A stretch of 64,000 nt of DNA from an uncultured Corynebacterium sp. (GCA_943913645.1 CALTYZ010000010.1:1-64000), one strand, 5' to 3'; positions 42,048 to 51,399 are shown, numbered from the stretch's first letter. Numbers and translations are program-made. The notes: generated from the letters alone by a model not told the origin.

Positions 42048-44114
42048 ATGAAAAATCGTTACACACGTCTTCTTGTCTCCGCGCCGGTGCTCGGGGGTGG
42101 CCTCGCGTTCGCAGCGCTTGGCGCAGCACCGGCAGCGCTGGCTTTAACACTGCCAGACGCACCGGCACACCCACAGGCTGCGGTGCTAGCACAAGTTGAC
42201 ACCATGACTGGGCCGCGGCTGTTCACCCAGCCCGTGACCGACGACGCCGGTGTCCTCACCGACAGCGACATCGCCCAAATTGAAGAGGCACTCAACCAAG
42301 TCAGCGCCAACCGCGGCAAAACACTGCGCGTCGTATTCGTTGACAGCTTCGGTAGCACCACACCCGCCGCATGGGCGCAGCGCGCCGCCGAGGCCAACGG
42401 GCCGAACACCGCCGTGCTCGCCATCTCGCCGGATGAGCGCAGCTACGGCGTCGCCGCCGGCAAAGAATGGACAGACCGCGAACTGACCGCCATTGACAAA
42501 GCCGCCTACCCGCACCTGGGAAGCTTCGACTGGGCGGGCGCAGCGATCGCCGGGGCGGAAGCCGCAGCCTCTGGCGGTGCGGGCTCCGGCTCCGGCGGTG
42601 CGGGCGGTACTGGCGGGTTGGGCGATGGCACCGGGGCCGGCTGGGTCGCCGGCGGCCTCGGGGTTGCCGCGCTTGCTGGCGGTGGTGTGTGGGCCGCGCA
42701 GCGTCGCAACGCGAAGCAAACGCACGCAAAACAACTCGAATCGGCGCGCGCACTCGACCCCGCCGACACCGACTCCCTCGGCCGGCTGCCCACGCCGACG
42801 CTGGAGCAAGTCGCGCGCGACGCCCTCGTCTCCGCCGACGAATCCATCACCCAAGGCAAAGAAGAACTACGCCTGGCCACCGCCGAATTCGGCACAGACC
42901 GGGTACGCCCATTTACCTCAGCAATGAACTCCGCAAGCTCCACACTGCAGCGGGCCTTTGCCACACACCAAAAACTCTACGACGCAATCCCGGAAACCGA
43001 ACCGGAAAAACGCGCCATGCTAGTCGACATCATCTCATCCTCCGGGCAGGCAGAGCAGGCGCTGCGCGACAAAACCGCCGAGTTCAACGAGATGCGCGGG
43101 GTACTCATGCGCGCCGGCGACGAAGTTGACACCATCCGAGCGCGCACCATCGATATTCGGGCACGCATTGAACCGGCGCGTCAAACACTTGCGGGGCTGC
43201 GCGAGCGCCACCCAGCGGAGATGATTCAATCCATTGCCGACAACGTCGATATTGCCTCCGCGTCGCTCGACGAGGCGGAAAAGCAACTCGATGAAGCCAG
43301 CCGCATCGCCGACCAGGGTGCCGGGCGCCAAGGCGCGCTTATTGACGTGCTCGCCGCCGCGGGGCGCGCCGTGGACATTTCCGATAAAAACCTCGAAGCA
43401 ATTGAGCACGCCGAGGACAATATTCGCCTCGCGCAGAGCAACCTGCCGGCACTGCGCCGCGAAATTGAAGAAGAACTGCGCGAAATTGAGCACGTCAAGG
43501 GTGCTACTGAACTCGGCGCCAATATTGATATTGCCGCCCTTGACAAGGTGGCTGAAGATGCCCGGACGGTGCTGACAACTGCCGATGGGCGCGTCGAGAG
43601 CGATCCACTTGCCCTGTACACCGAACTGTCGGATGCGGATGCGCGCATTGACCAGGAGCTGGAGCGGGCCAAGGGGGTCGCTGGTGACCAGTCGCGTGCG
43701 CTGCAACTCTTCGACCAGCAAATGCATGTGGCCACCGCGCAGATCCAGGGTGCAGAAGACCTGATCCGTTCCCGAGGTCGCATCATCGGCTCCCACGCCC
43801 GCACCCTGCTTGCTGAGGCGCAACGTGCGTACGCGGAGGCGCAGCAGCGGCGCGTGAGCGAAACCCGTGTGGCGATCGACTACGCGCGCACCGCGACCGA
43901 CACGGCGCGTCGTGCGGCGAAAGCAGCAAGTGACGACATCGACCGGTACCGTGCGGCGCAAAACCGCCAGAGCGCGAACAACATGGCACAGGCGGTGCTG
44001 TGGGGTTCACTGCTCAGCGGCGGTTTCGGCGGTGGCGGTTTTGGTGGCGGCGGCGGCTTCTCCGGCGGTGGCGGCGGGTTCTCCGGCCCATCTGCCCGCG
44101 GCGGCACATTCTAA
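42048..44114 (+). CDS. Secreted TPM-domain protein with long coiled coil
   Basis: 688 residues from ATG 42048 (MKNRYTRLLVS, a signal peptide ending near PAALAL). The TPM (Psb32-like) domain occupies about residues 45-165 (FTQPVTDDAGVLTDSDI is its usual start). A membrane helix follows (WVAGGLGVAALAGGGVWAAQ), then a very long region of helical, Glu/Ala-rich coiled coil (about 250-640). The end is rich in Gly (GGFGGGGFGGGGGFSGG) with Phe, and stops at GGTF. It corresponds to Rv2345 beside dgt in mycobacteria. Function unknown. A strong terminator follows at 44131. Confidence 0.82.
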   Translation: MKNRYTRLLVSAPVLGGGLAFAALGAAPAALALTLPDAPAHPQAAVLAQVDTMTGPRLFTQPVTDDAGVLTDSDIAQIEEALNQVSANRGKTLRVVFVDSFGSTTPAAWAQRAAEANGPNTAVLAISPDERSYGVAAGKEWTDRELTAIDKAAYPHLGSFDWAGAAIAGAEAAASGGAGSGSGGAGGTGGLGDGTGAGWVAGGLGVAALAGGGVWAAQRRNAKQTHAKQLESARALDPADTDSLGRLPTPTLEQVARDALVSADESITQGKEELRLATAEFGTDRVRPFTSAMNSASSTLQRAFATHQKLYDAIPETEPEKRAMLVDIISSSGQAEQALRDKTAEFNEMRGVLMRAGDEVDTIRARTIDIRARIEPARQTLAGLRERHPAEMIQSIADNVDIASASLDEAEKQLDEASRIADQGAGRQGALIDVLAAAGRAVDISDKNLEAIEHAEDNIRLAQSNLPALRREIEEELREIEHVKGATELGANIDIAALDKVAEDARTVLTTADGRVESDPLALYTELSDADARIDQELERAKGVAGDQSRALQLFDQQMHVATAQIQGAEDLIRSRGRIIGSHARTLLAEAQRAYAEAQQRRVSETRVAIDYARTATDTARRAAKAASDDIDRYRAAQNRQSANNMAQAVLWGSLLSGGFGGGGFGGGGGFSGGGGGFSGPSARGGTF

Positions 44115-44130
44115 CTGCAGTTTTTCGTCT

Positions 44131-44162
44131 GCCTGTGGATAGTGAGTTGACTATCCACAGGC
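44131..44162 (+). terminator. Rho-independent terminator
   Basis: A perfect 13-bp stem (GCCTGTGGATAGT paired with ACTATCCACAGGC), a six-base loop and a T-rich tail (tttctttgtttcg). It lies 17 bases past the stop of the TPM-domain gene and 50 bases before the HNH gene. Confidence 0.9.
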
Positions 44163-44212
44163 TTTCTTTGTTTCGTTTGAGCTTTTCGCTTATCGACGCT
44201 ACCGTTTCCCCC

Positions 44213-45367
44213 ATGACCCCGTTCCAATCCCTCCTCGGCGCCCTCACACTCGACGCCCTCACCGGCTTCGACCGGGACGCAGCCAGCGAGGCGGGATTAT
44301 CCAGCGCCAAAATCACCGCCTGGGCAGGTGTGCATACCGCCTACTTCGGCCCCACCCGCTACATACGCCTGCAGCGCGAAGCGGCACGCCGCGCCCGAGC
44401 CGGTAAATTCACCCTCGACCAGCTCGTGCTCATCGAGCAACGCCTCCGGCCAGTAGAGTCCAAAGAACAACGCATGCGGCTACGCGTGGCGCTGCTTGAA
44501 CGCCGCCAAAGCTTCACCGGACTGCAAGCCCTTGCCACCCAACTGGTGCCAAAAGTAGAACAGCCGCCGCAGCAGCGCGTGACCTTTTCCAAATCACGCA
44601 TGGGCATGGCGACTGTCACCCTGACCACCGACGAACGCCTCCTCGGCGACCTCAAACACGCCATCACCCGCAACCTCAACCCCCACCAGCCCGCCTCACC
44701 ACAAATGGCCGCCAAGCTGGCGGCACTGCTACGCGGCAGTGGTGGTAGCGCGGCCAGTGTTGCCGAAGCAGTCCCCCGCCCCACCATCATCATCCCGTTA
44801 GACGCACACACGAAAATCCTCCAGGGCGCCGGCGACGACATCATCCTCGGCCTGACCGACGGCACCACCATGACCGGCGCGCAGTTCCTTACCAAGTACT
44901 ACACCAAGCCTTTGGAAGTGGCGCTGTTCCACCCGCAGGCCGGGCCGGTCAACCTCTACCGAACACAACGCCTTGCCAACCGAAAACAACGCGACCTAGC
45001 CAAGCTCACCACCCCAGTGTGCCCAGTTCCCGGCTGCCACCAAGGCGCGGACTTTTGCGAAGCCCACCACATCACCGCCTGGAAACACGGCGGGCAAACC
45101 AACATCAACAACCTGGTCATGCTGTGCCGCTACCACAACCGCGTCAACGATGATGACGCCCGTGCAGCTAGTGGTGTAACTCGCGGCGCACCCGGCGGCG
45201 AAAGTCACCGAGGCCGAGACCGGGGCCGAGGGTGGCGCGGGCGCATCGACATGATCCGCGGGCGCCCCACCTGGGTCTCGCCCCGCGGCTACCCAGTCCC
45301 CAACGCCTACCACCCCTACGGGGCGATGCAACTCTTATTCGACCACCCACCTGAGGGGCCCGGCTAG
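44213..45367 (+). CDS. HNH endonuclease domain protein
   Basis: 384 residues from ATG 44213; the longer open frame upstream runs through the terminator and the end of the previous gene. The C-terminal part has the HNH nuclease core with paired zinc Cys: CPVPGCHQGADFCEAHHITA, WKHGGQTNINNLVMLCRYHN. The N-terminal 240 residues are helical and resemble the DUF222/13E12-repeat proteins common in actinobacteria. Such genes are scattered through these genomes; their biological role is unknown, sometimes in mobile elements. No other mobile signs are seen. Its TAG overlaps the stop of the convergent gene at 45364. Confidence 0.82.
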   Translation: MTPFQSLLGALTLDALTGFDRDAASEAGLSSAKITAWAGVHTAYFGPTRYIRLQREAARRARAGKFTLDQLVLIEQRLRPVESKEQRMRLRVALLERRQSFTGLQALATQLVPKVEQPPQQRVTFSKSRMGMATVTLTTDERLLGDLKHAITRNLNPHQPASPQMAAKLAALLRGSGGSAASVAEAVPRPTIIIPLDAHTKILQGAGDDIILGLTDGTTMTGAQFLTKYYTKPLEVALFHPQAGPVNLYRTQRLANRKQRDLAKLTTPVCPVPGCHQGADFCEAHHITAWKHGGQTNINNLVMLCRYHNRVNDDDARAASGVTRGAPGGESHRGRDRGRGWRGRIDMIRGRPTWVSPRGYPVPNAYHPYGAMQLLFDHPPEGPG

Positions 45368-45726
45368 TAGCGCAAGTTGTTGATTGGGGCGTCGACAAGC
45401 GAAAGCCCCCACCCGATGAACCCGAGGTCCAGCTCGGGCGCGTCAGCGAGCGCCGGAACCACATCAATCTTCCCGCTCGGATGAGCAATCGTCGTGGCCA
45501 CAAGCTCACCCGAGGCGTTAACCACACTGCGGCGCTTATGGATCAAGCTGCCACCCGTGCGACGCACCGTGTAGGTGCGCTGGTCACACACCGCATCGTA
45601 GCGAGCAACCGTCAAACTGCGCTTCACCAGCTGAAACTCACGCCCATCGAGCGTGACAGCCCGGATGTCCGCCGGGTTGTCAGAAACCACGCGCAACTCC
45701 TCGCCCGCGATCACAACACCGCTCAC
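45364..45726 (-). CDS. Conserved hypothetical protein, coupled to its upstream neighbour
   Basis: 120 residues from GTG 45726, which forms a GTGA overlap with the stop of the gene at 45723-46241. A beta-rich, soluble chain without signal or membrane helix: RAVTLDGREFQLVKRSL, YTVRRTGGSLIHKRRSVV, ending LGFIGWGLSLVDAPINN. I do not recognise the family. Both this protein and its partner appear to hold a similar small beta domain, so they may act on the same target. Convergent with the HNH gene, sharing four bases. Confidence 0.65.
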   Translation of the reverse strand: MSGVVIAGEELRVVSDNPADIRAVTLDGREFQLVKRSLTVARYDAVCDQRTYTVRRTGGSLIHKRRSVVNASGELVATTIAHPSGKIDVVPALADAPELDLGFIGWGLSLVDAPINNLRY

Positions 45727-46241
45727 AGCACGAACACCAACACAGCCACGATCGAAAACAACGTCAGCGTGGCAATGAGCACATTCGCCGAATTGACCCG
45801 CCGCGACTCCAACACCAACCGCGACACCCACGCAAGCGCCGCGACATCGGTAGCAGGGAGCGCACCGGTGGACTGATACGCCTCGTCGAACTCGAGGATC
45901 GCCTTGCGCACCCCGCTGTTCTCCCCCGAAAACTGGGCGATCTTCGTCCCGGCGGCGTCATCAACAATCCAGTTGCGGGCGGTCTCCGCCACCATCGTGT
46001 ACTGGCGGCCCTCCACCTGCACCTCAACACGGGTGTCACGCCGCAGCGACCCCTGGGCGCGCACGATCTGCTCACCGCCGCGGGTTGCCACCGCACCAGA
46101 CTCGGGTGACTCCGTCAGCTCCCACAGCTCACCATTCACACTCGCCCGGTCATGCTGAAACACGCCCAACACCTCCGGGCCCGACTCAGCAAGCAACTTC
46201 ACCGCGTCGCGCTGCGAGCGGTCCCAACTGACGTAATGCAT
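45723..46241 (-). CDS. Tail-anchored hypothetical membrane protein
   Basis: 172 residues from ATG 46241, with AAGGGG about 6 bases upstream. The first 145 residues form a soluble beta/alpha domain (QYTMVAETARNWIVDDAAG). The last 20 residues (VLIATLTLFSIVAVLVFVL) form one membrane helix right at the C-terminus, so the domain faces the cytoplasm as a tail-anchored protein. Family not recognised. It is coupled to the gene downstream by the GTGA overlap and lies 31 bases after glyS... reading leftward, glyS is upstream at 46273. Confidence 0.7.
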   Translation of the reverse strand: MHYVSWDRSQRDAVKLLAESGPEVLGVFQHDRASVNGELWELTESPESGAVATRGGEQIVRAQGSLRRDTRVEVQVEGRQYTMVAETARNWIVDDAAGTKIAQFSGENSGVRKAILEFDEAYQSTGALPATDVAALAWVSRLVLESRRVNSANVLIATLTLFSIVAVLVFVL

Positions 46242-46272
46242 CAAAACCCCTTCGTGCGGCACAAACGCTGAC

Positions 46273-47655
46273 CTACGCGCCGATCAGCCGAGCCGCAAGG
46301 TAAGCCTCCAGCTCCGACAACGCCACGCGTTCTTGCTCCATCGTGTCACGCTCACGCACCGTCACCGCCTGATCCTCCAAGGAATCAAAATCGTAGGTGA
46401 CGCAGAACGGAGTGCCGATCTCATCTTGACGACGATACCGCCGACCAATCGCCCCGGAAGTGTCATAGTCCACGTTCCAATGCTGCCGTAGCGTGTCAGC
46501 CAACTCCGCGGCCGGGCCAGACAGCTCAGGCTTCTTCGACAACGGCAACACCGCCACCTTCACCGGGGCGAGACGCCGATCCAGGCGCAGCACAACACGA
46601 GTGTCGGTGCCGCCTTTAGTGTTCGGTGCTTCTTCCTCATGGTAGGCGTCGATAAGAAAAGCCATCATGGCGCGCCCAAGGCCAGCAGCAGGCTCGATGC
46701 AGTACGGAATCCAGCGTTCCCCCGCCTCCTGGTCGAAAAACGACAAGTCCTCGCCGGAGGCTTCCGCATGCGTTTTCAAGTCATAGTCGGTGCGGTTCGC
46801 AACACCTTCCAGCTCACCCCACGTCGAACCGGTAAACCCGTAGGCGTACTCAATATCAACGGTGCGCTTGGAATAGTGGCTCAACTTCTCCTGCGGGTGC
46901 TCATACAAACGCAGATTCTCCGGATTGATCCCCAAATCGACGTACCACTGGTGGCGGTTATCAATCCAGTACTGGTGCCACGTTTCATCCTCACCAGGTT
47001 TGACGAAGAACTCCATCTCCATCTGCTCAAACTCGCGAGTGCGGAAAATGAAGTTCCCCGGGGTGATTTCGTTACGAAACGACTTGCCAATATTCGCGAT
47101 ACCAAACGGCGGCTTCATGCGCGCGGATGTCATCACGTTTTTGAAGTTCACGAAAATGCCCTGGGCTGTCTCCGGGCGCATGTAGTGCAGACCCTCTTCA
47201 TCATCAACGGGGCCGAGGAAGGTCTTCATCAGGCCGGAAAACGCGCGCGGCTCAGTCCAATTACCGGGCTGGCCGGTCTCCGGGTCGTTGATGTCCGCCA
47301 GGCCATTCGCCGGCGGGTGGCCATGCTTTTCCTCATAAGCCTCAAGGAGATGGTCCGCACGGTAGCGCTTATGCGTATGCAACGACTCCACCAGCGGGTC
47401 CGTGAACACCTCCACATGCCCGGACGCGACCCACACCTGCCGCGGCAAAATGATCGACGTATCCACACCGACCGTATCCCGGCGCGTCTGCACCATATGC
47501 CGCCACCACTGCCGTTTGATGTTTTCCTTCAGCTCCACCCCGAGCGGGCCATAGTCCCACGCCGAGCGGGTGCCGCCGTAAATCTCACCGGCCGGATACA
47601 CCAAACCGCGGCGTTTGCAGAGATTCACGACGGTTTCTATCTTGCTGGCGGGCAC
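46273..47655 (-). CDS. glyS: Glycyl-tRNA synthetase
   Basis: 460 residues from GTG 47655, with AGGAGGAG 5 bases upstream; the frame extends further but without a ribosome site. It is the class II, single-chain homodimeric form: SKIETVVNLCKRRGLVYPAG, the motif-2 region EITPGNFIFRTREFEQMEME, WIPYCIEPAAGLGRAMMAF near motif 3, and an anticodon-binding domain from about residue 365 (APVKVAVLPLSKKPEL) to the end. It charges tRNA-Gly. It has the same neighbours (the smtB-like and zur genes) as Rv2357c, with the reading directions kept. Confidence 0.96.
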   Translation of the reverse strand: MPASKIETVVNLCKRRGLVYPAGEIYGGTRSAWDYGPLGVELKENIKRQWWRHMVQTRRDTVGVDTSIILPRQVWVASGHVEVFTDPLVESLHTHKRYRADHLLEAYEEKHGHPPANGLADINDPETGQPGNWTEPRAFSGLMKTFLGPVDDEEGLHYMRPETAQGIFVNFKNVMTSARMKPPFGIANIGKSFRNEITPGNFIFRTREFEQMEMEFFVKPGEDETWHQYWIDNRHQWYVDLGINPENLRLYEHPQEKLSHYSKRTVDIEYAYGFTGSTWGELEGVANRTDYDLKTHAEASGEDLSFFDQEAGERWIPYCIEPAAGLGRAMMAFLIDAYHEEEAPNTKGGTDTRVVLRLDRRLAPVKVAVLPLSKKPELSGPAAELADTLRQHWNVDYDTSGAIGRRYRRQDEIGTPFCVTYDFDSLEDQAVTVRERDTMEQERVALSELEAYLAARLIGA

Positions 47656-47921
47656 TGCGCTCCTCCTGGACAGTCTCAAAGGGCTCAAACGGCTCAAATG
47701 ATGGATGTGTAGATGACTTGATGCGTACATGAATGGCACCAGATGTGCCTAGTGTAGCGAACCCAAACCCGGATTTTGTTTTCGTGTCATGTGTCAATGA
47801 CGTGCGAAAATGCATCTAGAGCCAGCAAGATTTCAAAAATGCGTGACATAAACGCGTCCGCCAACGATAAAGTGGTTGCCGTTTAAAAAACACAGGAAAG
47901 ATTCAGGAAAGGGGTACGAGT

Positions 47922-48425
47922 ATGCGCGACCCAAGCTCACTCGCACCACGCGAAATCGAGCTGACCGCAGAATTGCTCGGAGCACTTGACTCCGAGTTGC
48001 GCCTGCGTATCCTCTTGTTGCTATACAGCGGAGACCACGTCGTACACCAAATGGTTGCCGCTTTGGACAAGTCTCAGCCACTCATTTCGCAGCACCTCCG
48101 GGTGCTCAAGTCCGCCGGGCTCGTCACCGCCCGCCGCGCCGGCCGCGAGGTCGTCTACTCGCTGGCCAAGCCCGCCGTCATCGACGTCATCCTTGAAGTC
48201 GCCGGGCTTGCCGCCACTGGCGAACTCGACCGCAAACGCGGCGCGAAAGCCGCCAAAGATGCGGCGAAGAAAGCCAGCACGGATGCGCCAATGGCATCGT
48301 CTGGTTCACCAGCCGGCGCTGCCACGTCCGCACCATCCGCGTTGCCGCGAACCGGTCCGGCCTACATCGAACCTTCAGTGCAGTTCCGCCCCGAGTTCGA
48401 CCCGGGTTCGATCTTTCGCGACTAA
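47922..48425 (+). CDS. ArsR/SmtB-family transcriptional regulator
   Basis: 167 residues, ATG 47922 with AAAGGGG upstream. Winged helix with the recognition segment KSQPLISQHLRVLKSAGLVTA and wing RRAGREVVYSLAK. It corresponds by position to SmtB (Rv2358), which senses zinc and controls zur. The helix-5 zinc residues found in that family (an Asp/His pair plus a His) are not present: KPAVIDVILEVAGLAAT has no His. The C-terminal 60 residues are a basic then Pro/Ser-rich tail (about residues 98-167) without a known counterpart. It lies 45 bases before zur, with which it should be co-transcribed. Confidence 0.88.
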   Translation: MRDPSSLAPREIELTAELLGALDSELRLRILLLLYSGDHVVHQMVAALDKSQPLISQHLRVLKSAGLVTARRAGREVVYSLAKPAVIDVILEVAGLAATGELDRKRGAKAAKDAAKKASTDAPMASSGSPAGAATSAPSALPRTGPAYIEPSVQFRPEFDPGSIFRD

Positions 48426-48470
48426 CATCGCGCCACGCACCGCTGCTGCGAACGACTACGCTTAGGTGTC

Positions 48471-48914
48471 ATGTCAACGCAGCGGCGTGGAGGCCTGTCG
48501 AAGCAACCCATCCCAAAGCTGGGGCCGCGGATGACACGGCAACGCACAGCAGTGGTGGAAACGCTTCGCGAGTTAGACAGGTTTGCCTCGGTGAAAGCCA
48601 TCCACGAGGCCTTAGAACGCCACGGGGAGAAGGTGGGCCTGACCACGGTTTACCGCACGTTGCAGTCCTTGGCGGAGATTGACGCCGTCGACGTGCTGCA
48701 AACCCCGGAGGGCGAGACGCTCTATCGCGACTGCCTCACCCCGCACCACCATCATCATTTGGTGTGTACCAGTTGCGGGCGCAGTGAGGAAGTCGAAGGC
48801 GGCCCGGTGGAGAAGTGGGCTGAGCTGATCTCAGCACGCTTTGGCTATGAGCTAGTTGCTCATGATGCGGAGATTTATGGTGTGTGCCGCACGTGTCAGG
48901 CGGCACGCGGGTAG
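48471..48914 (+). CDS. zur: Zinc uptake regulator, Fur family
   Basis: 147 residues, ATG 48471. The winged helix RQRTAVVETLRELDRFAS, GLTTVYRTLQSLAEI is followed by the regulatory region TPHHHHHLVCTSCGRSEEVEG and YGVCRTCQAARG, with two CxxC pairs forming the structural zinc site and the His-rich block for sensing. Position after the smtB-like gene and before uppS equals Rv2359 (FurB/Zur). It represses zinc uptake genes when zinc is plentiful. ATG 48471 is followed by an Arg/Gly-rich segment; ATG 48531 (MTRQRT) is an alternative start. Confidence 0.92.
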   Translation: MSTQRRGGLSKQPIPKLGPRMTRQRTAVVETLRELDRFASVKAIHEALERHGEKVGLTTVYRTLQSLAEIDAVDVLQTPEGETLYRDCLTPHHHHHLVCTSCGRSEEVEGGPVEKWAELISARFGYELVAHDAEIYGVCRTCQAARG

Positions 48915-48922
48915 CGTCCAAT

Positions 48923-49681
48923 CTAAGGCGCATACTTATCGACGGCACCGCCAAACCGCCGATCACGCCGCGCATACTCCAACACAGCGTCATACATGTG
49001 CTGGTGGGTGAAGTCCGGAAACAGCGTGTCTTGGTACACCATCTCCGCATATGCCGACTGCCAGAGCAAAAAATTCGATGTGCGCCGCTCCCCTGAGGGG
49101 CGCAAAAACAGGTCCACGTCCGGCATGTCTGGCCGGTACAGGTAGCGCTCCAATGTCGCCTCGGTGACCTCGCTGGGGCGCAGCCGGCCGGCGTGGATGT
49201 CGTCGGCGAGGTGGCGGGTGGCGTCGACAAGCTCGGCTCTGCCTCCGTAATTCAGGCACATCGCGAGCGTGAGCCCCGTGTTCTCGCGGGTGAGCGCTTC
49301 GGCTGCTTCAAGCTCGTGCAGGACGCTTCGCCACAGGCGCGGCCGCCGGCCCGCCCACACAACCCGGACGTTTTTTTCATGCAGTTCGTTGCGGTGACGG
49401 TGCAACACGTCACGCGAAAATCCCATGAGGAAGCGCACTTCCGAGGCGGAACGGCGCCAATTCTCCGTGGAAAACGCATACGCTGACAGCCACCGCACCC
49501 CGCCGAGGGCGATGCAGGCGTCAACACAATCCAGCAACACCGCCTCGCCGCGGCGGTGGCCTTCGGTGCGTGGCAAGCCGCGCTCCTGCGCCCACCTGCC
49601 GTTGCCGTCCATCACCAACGCAATGTGGTTGGGGATGAACTGTGGATCAATCTGCGGCGGGGGTGGGACGTGCTCAGTCAT
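48923..49681 (-). CDS. uppS: Isoprenyl (Z-polyprenyl) diphosphate synthase
   Basis: 252 residues, ATG 49681. It extends farnesyl-type diphosphate with isopentenyl units in cis to make the lipid carrier for cell wall sugars. The motifs are HIALVMDGNGRWAQERG (catalytic Asp and the P-loop-like Asn), YAFSTENWRRSASEV, and DLFLRPSGERRTSNFLLWQS. It corresponds to Rv2361c, a decaprenyl diphosphate synthase, so the chain here may be decaprenyl. It is the last gene of the long minus-strand run from hemW; it starts 8 bases after recO ends. Confidence 0.95.
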   Translation of the reverse strand: MTEHVPPPPQIDPQFIPNHIALVMDGNGRWAQERGLPRTEGHRRGEAVLLDCVDACIALGGVRWLSAYAFSTENWRRSASEVRFLMGFSRDVLHRHRNELHEKNVRVVWAGRRPRLWRSVLHELEAAEALTRENTGLTLAMCLNYGGRAELVDATRHLADDIHAGRLRPSEVTEATLERYLYRPDMPDVDLFLRPSGERRTSNFLLWQSAYAEMVYQDTLFPDFTHQHMYDAVLEYARRDRRFGGAVDKYAP

Positions 49682-49688
49682 TGCCTCA

Positions 49689-50450
49689 TTATGCCTGCTC
49701 CATAATGCGCAACGTTTTCAGACCTGCCTCTAGATTGAACTGCAGGTGGGCGGTGGTCAGCCGGTGAATCTGCTCCGCCAGCTGGTAGTCGACTCGCTGG
49801 CCGTGTTCGTCGCCGAGCTTGTGGCCGTGCTGCAACAGCCACATGCAGTGCAACACCTCAGTGTGCACGTCCACCGAGCCGGGCGGGCGGCAGCGGGCAC
49901 ACACCGCTCCCCCAGCAGCAGCATTGAACGCGGCATGCGGGCCCGGTGCCTCACACTGCGCACAGTTGAACAAGGCAAGACCCCAGCCAGCGTGTCGGGT
50001 TGCCTGCAACATGAACGCGTCAAGCACCAAGGTGGGCTGCGAGCTGGTTTGCACGTTCGCAAGCGCGGCAGCAACCAGGTCGAATAGTGCCGGATCGGCA
50101 GCGTCAAAGGCGAGCTTATCGGCGGTTTCCATGATGGCGCAGGCGGCAGTGTAGCGGTCGAAATCGTCAATCAGCAACCGCCCGTAGTAGGCGACCGTGT
50201 CCGCAGCGGTGATGGTCGCCAGCCCAGAGGTACGCGACGGGTAGACGTGCACATCTACATCGACAAAGGGCTGCAACCGCGAACCAAAACGCGAGTTCGA
50301 CTTACGCACCCCTTTCGCCACCGCCCGCACCACACCGTGGTTGCGGGTGAGCAGCACAATCACCCGATCCGCCTCCGCGAAATCATAGGTGCGCACAACA
50401 AACGCCCGATCGCGCCACGACGGCCGCAAACCACGCGTCCTAGAACCCAA
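49689..50450 (-). CDS. recO: DNA repair protein RecO
   Basis: 253 residues from TTG 50450, overlapping era by 11 bases. An N-terminal OB fold (RAFVVRTYDFAEADRVIVLL and GVVRAVAKGVRKSNSRFG) is followed by a helical domain with the zinc Cys set (FNCAQCEAPGPH, GAVCARCRPP). It loads RecA on gapped DNA with RecR. The TTG is the usual kind of start here as the sequence WRDRAFVVRTYDF begins soon after. Lies between era and uppS as in mycobacteria. Confidence 0.93.
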   Translation of the reverse strand: MGSRTRGLRPSWRDRAFVVRTYDFAEADRVIVLLTRNHGVVRAVAKGVRKSNSRFGSRLQPFVDVDVHVYPSRTSGLATITAADTVAYYGRLLIDDFDRYTAACAIMETADKLAFDAADPALFDLVAAALANVQTSSQPTLVLDAFMLQATRHAGWGLALFNCAQCEAPGPHAAFNAAAGGAVCARCRPPGSVDVHTEVLHCMWLLQHGHKLGDEHGQRVDYQLAEQIHRLTTAHLQFNLEAGLKTLRIMEQA

Positions 50451-51399
50451 GACGGCCCAACGCTTTCGGGTCGGTCTGCCAGTTCTTCAACACCTTGATG
50501 CGCAGGTCAAGGAAAACATTACGGTCGAGCAGATCAATGATTTGGTGGCGCGCCCGGTGCGTGATCCCAGACAGGCGACGCCCACCCGGACCCTCAAGAA
50601 TCTTCTTTTGACCTGGGCGCTCCAAATAGATCACGGCGTAAATCATGAGCCGTTTCGGATCGCGCGGATCATCCGGATCCTCATGCATCTCATCGACCTG
50701 CACAGCCACCGAATGCGGTAGCTCATCGCGCAACCCTTGCAACGCCTCCTCACGAATCAGCTCGGCGATGCGGGTCTCCACATCCTCATCGGTGATGTGG
50801 CCCGCCGGGTAGAAACGCGGCCCCGCAGGCAGCTGCGCAACCAACACATCAACAAGCACATCCAACTGGACCGCCGCAGTGGCCGAAACAGGCACCACCT
50901 CCGAGTCGGGGCCGAGCAGCTCATGCAGCTCAAGCAGGCGCTCCCCAACAACATCCTTCGACACCTTGTCCAACTTGGTCACGATGCCAACAACCGGCGC
51001 ATCCGGCTTCACCGCGCGAATCTGCTCATAGATGTAGCGATCCCCAGGGCCAAGCTTCTCATCGGCCGGCACAGTCAACCCGATCACGTCAACGTCGGCG
51101 TAGGTGTCTTTGACCATGTCGTTGAGCCGCTCGCCGAGCAACGTGCGGGGGCGGTGAATACCGGGTGTATCGACCACGATGACCTGTGCATCAGGCCGGT
51201 TCACAATGCCGCGGATCGGGTGGCGCGTCGTCTCCGGCTGATCAGCCATAATCGCGATCTTGTCGCCCACCAAGGCGTTGGTCAGCGTTGACTTGCCGGT
51301 GTTTGGTCGGCCCACAAAGCCGACGAAACCCGAGCGGAAGCCAGCAGGTGTGTCGCTAAAGCCACTGTTGGTGGAACCGTGAAGATCGGCAGCATCCAT
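50440..51399 (-). CDS. era: GTPase Era
   Basis: 319 residues from ATG 51399; TTG 51408 (three codons upstream) is possible. G1 is FVGRPNTGKSTLTNALVG, then the DTPGIHRP (G3) and TKLDKVSK (G4) motifs, followed by a C-terminal KH domain (LMIYAVIYLERPGQKKILEG). It binds 16S rRNA near its 3' end and helps 30S maturation. In this copy the first 25 residues are Ser/Gly-rich and may be dispensable. It is followed by recO with an 11-base overlap and lies 51 bases after pdxY. Confidence 0.95.
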   Translation of the reverse strand: MDAADLHGSTNSGFSDTPAGFRSGFVGFVGRPNTGKSTLTNALVGDKIAIMADQPETTRHPIRGIVNRPDAQVIVVDTPGIHRPRTLLGERLNDMVKDTYADVDVIGLTVPADEKLGPGDRYIYEQIRAVKPDAPVVGIVTKLDKVSKDVVGERLLELHELLGPDSEVVPVSATAAVQLDVLVDVLVAQLPAGPRFYPAGHITDEDVETRIAELIREEALQGLRDELPHSVAVQVDEMHEDPDDPRDPKRLMIYAVIYLERPGQKKILEGPGGRRLSGITHRARHQIIDLLDRNVFLDLRIKVLKNWQTDPKALGRLGF

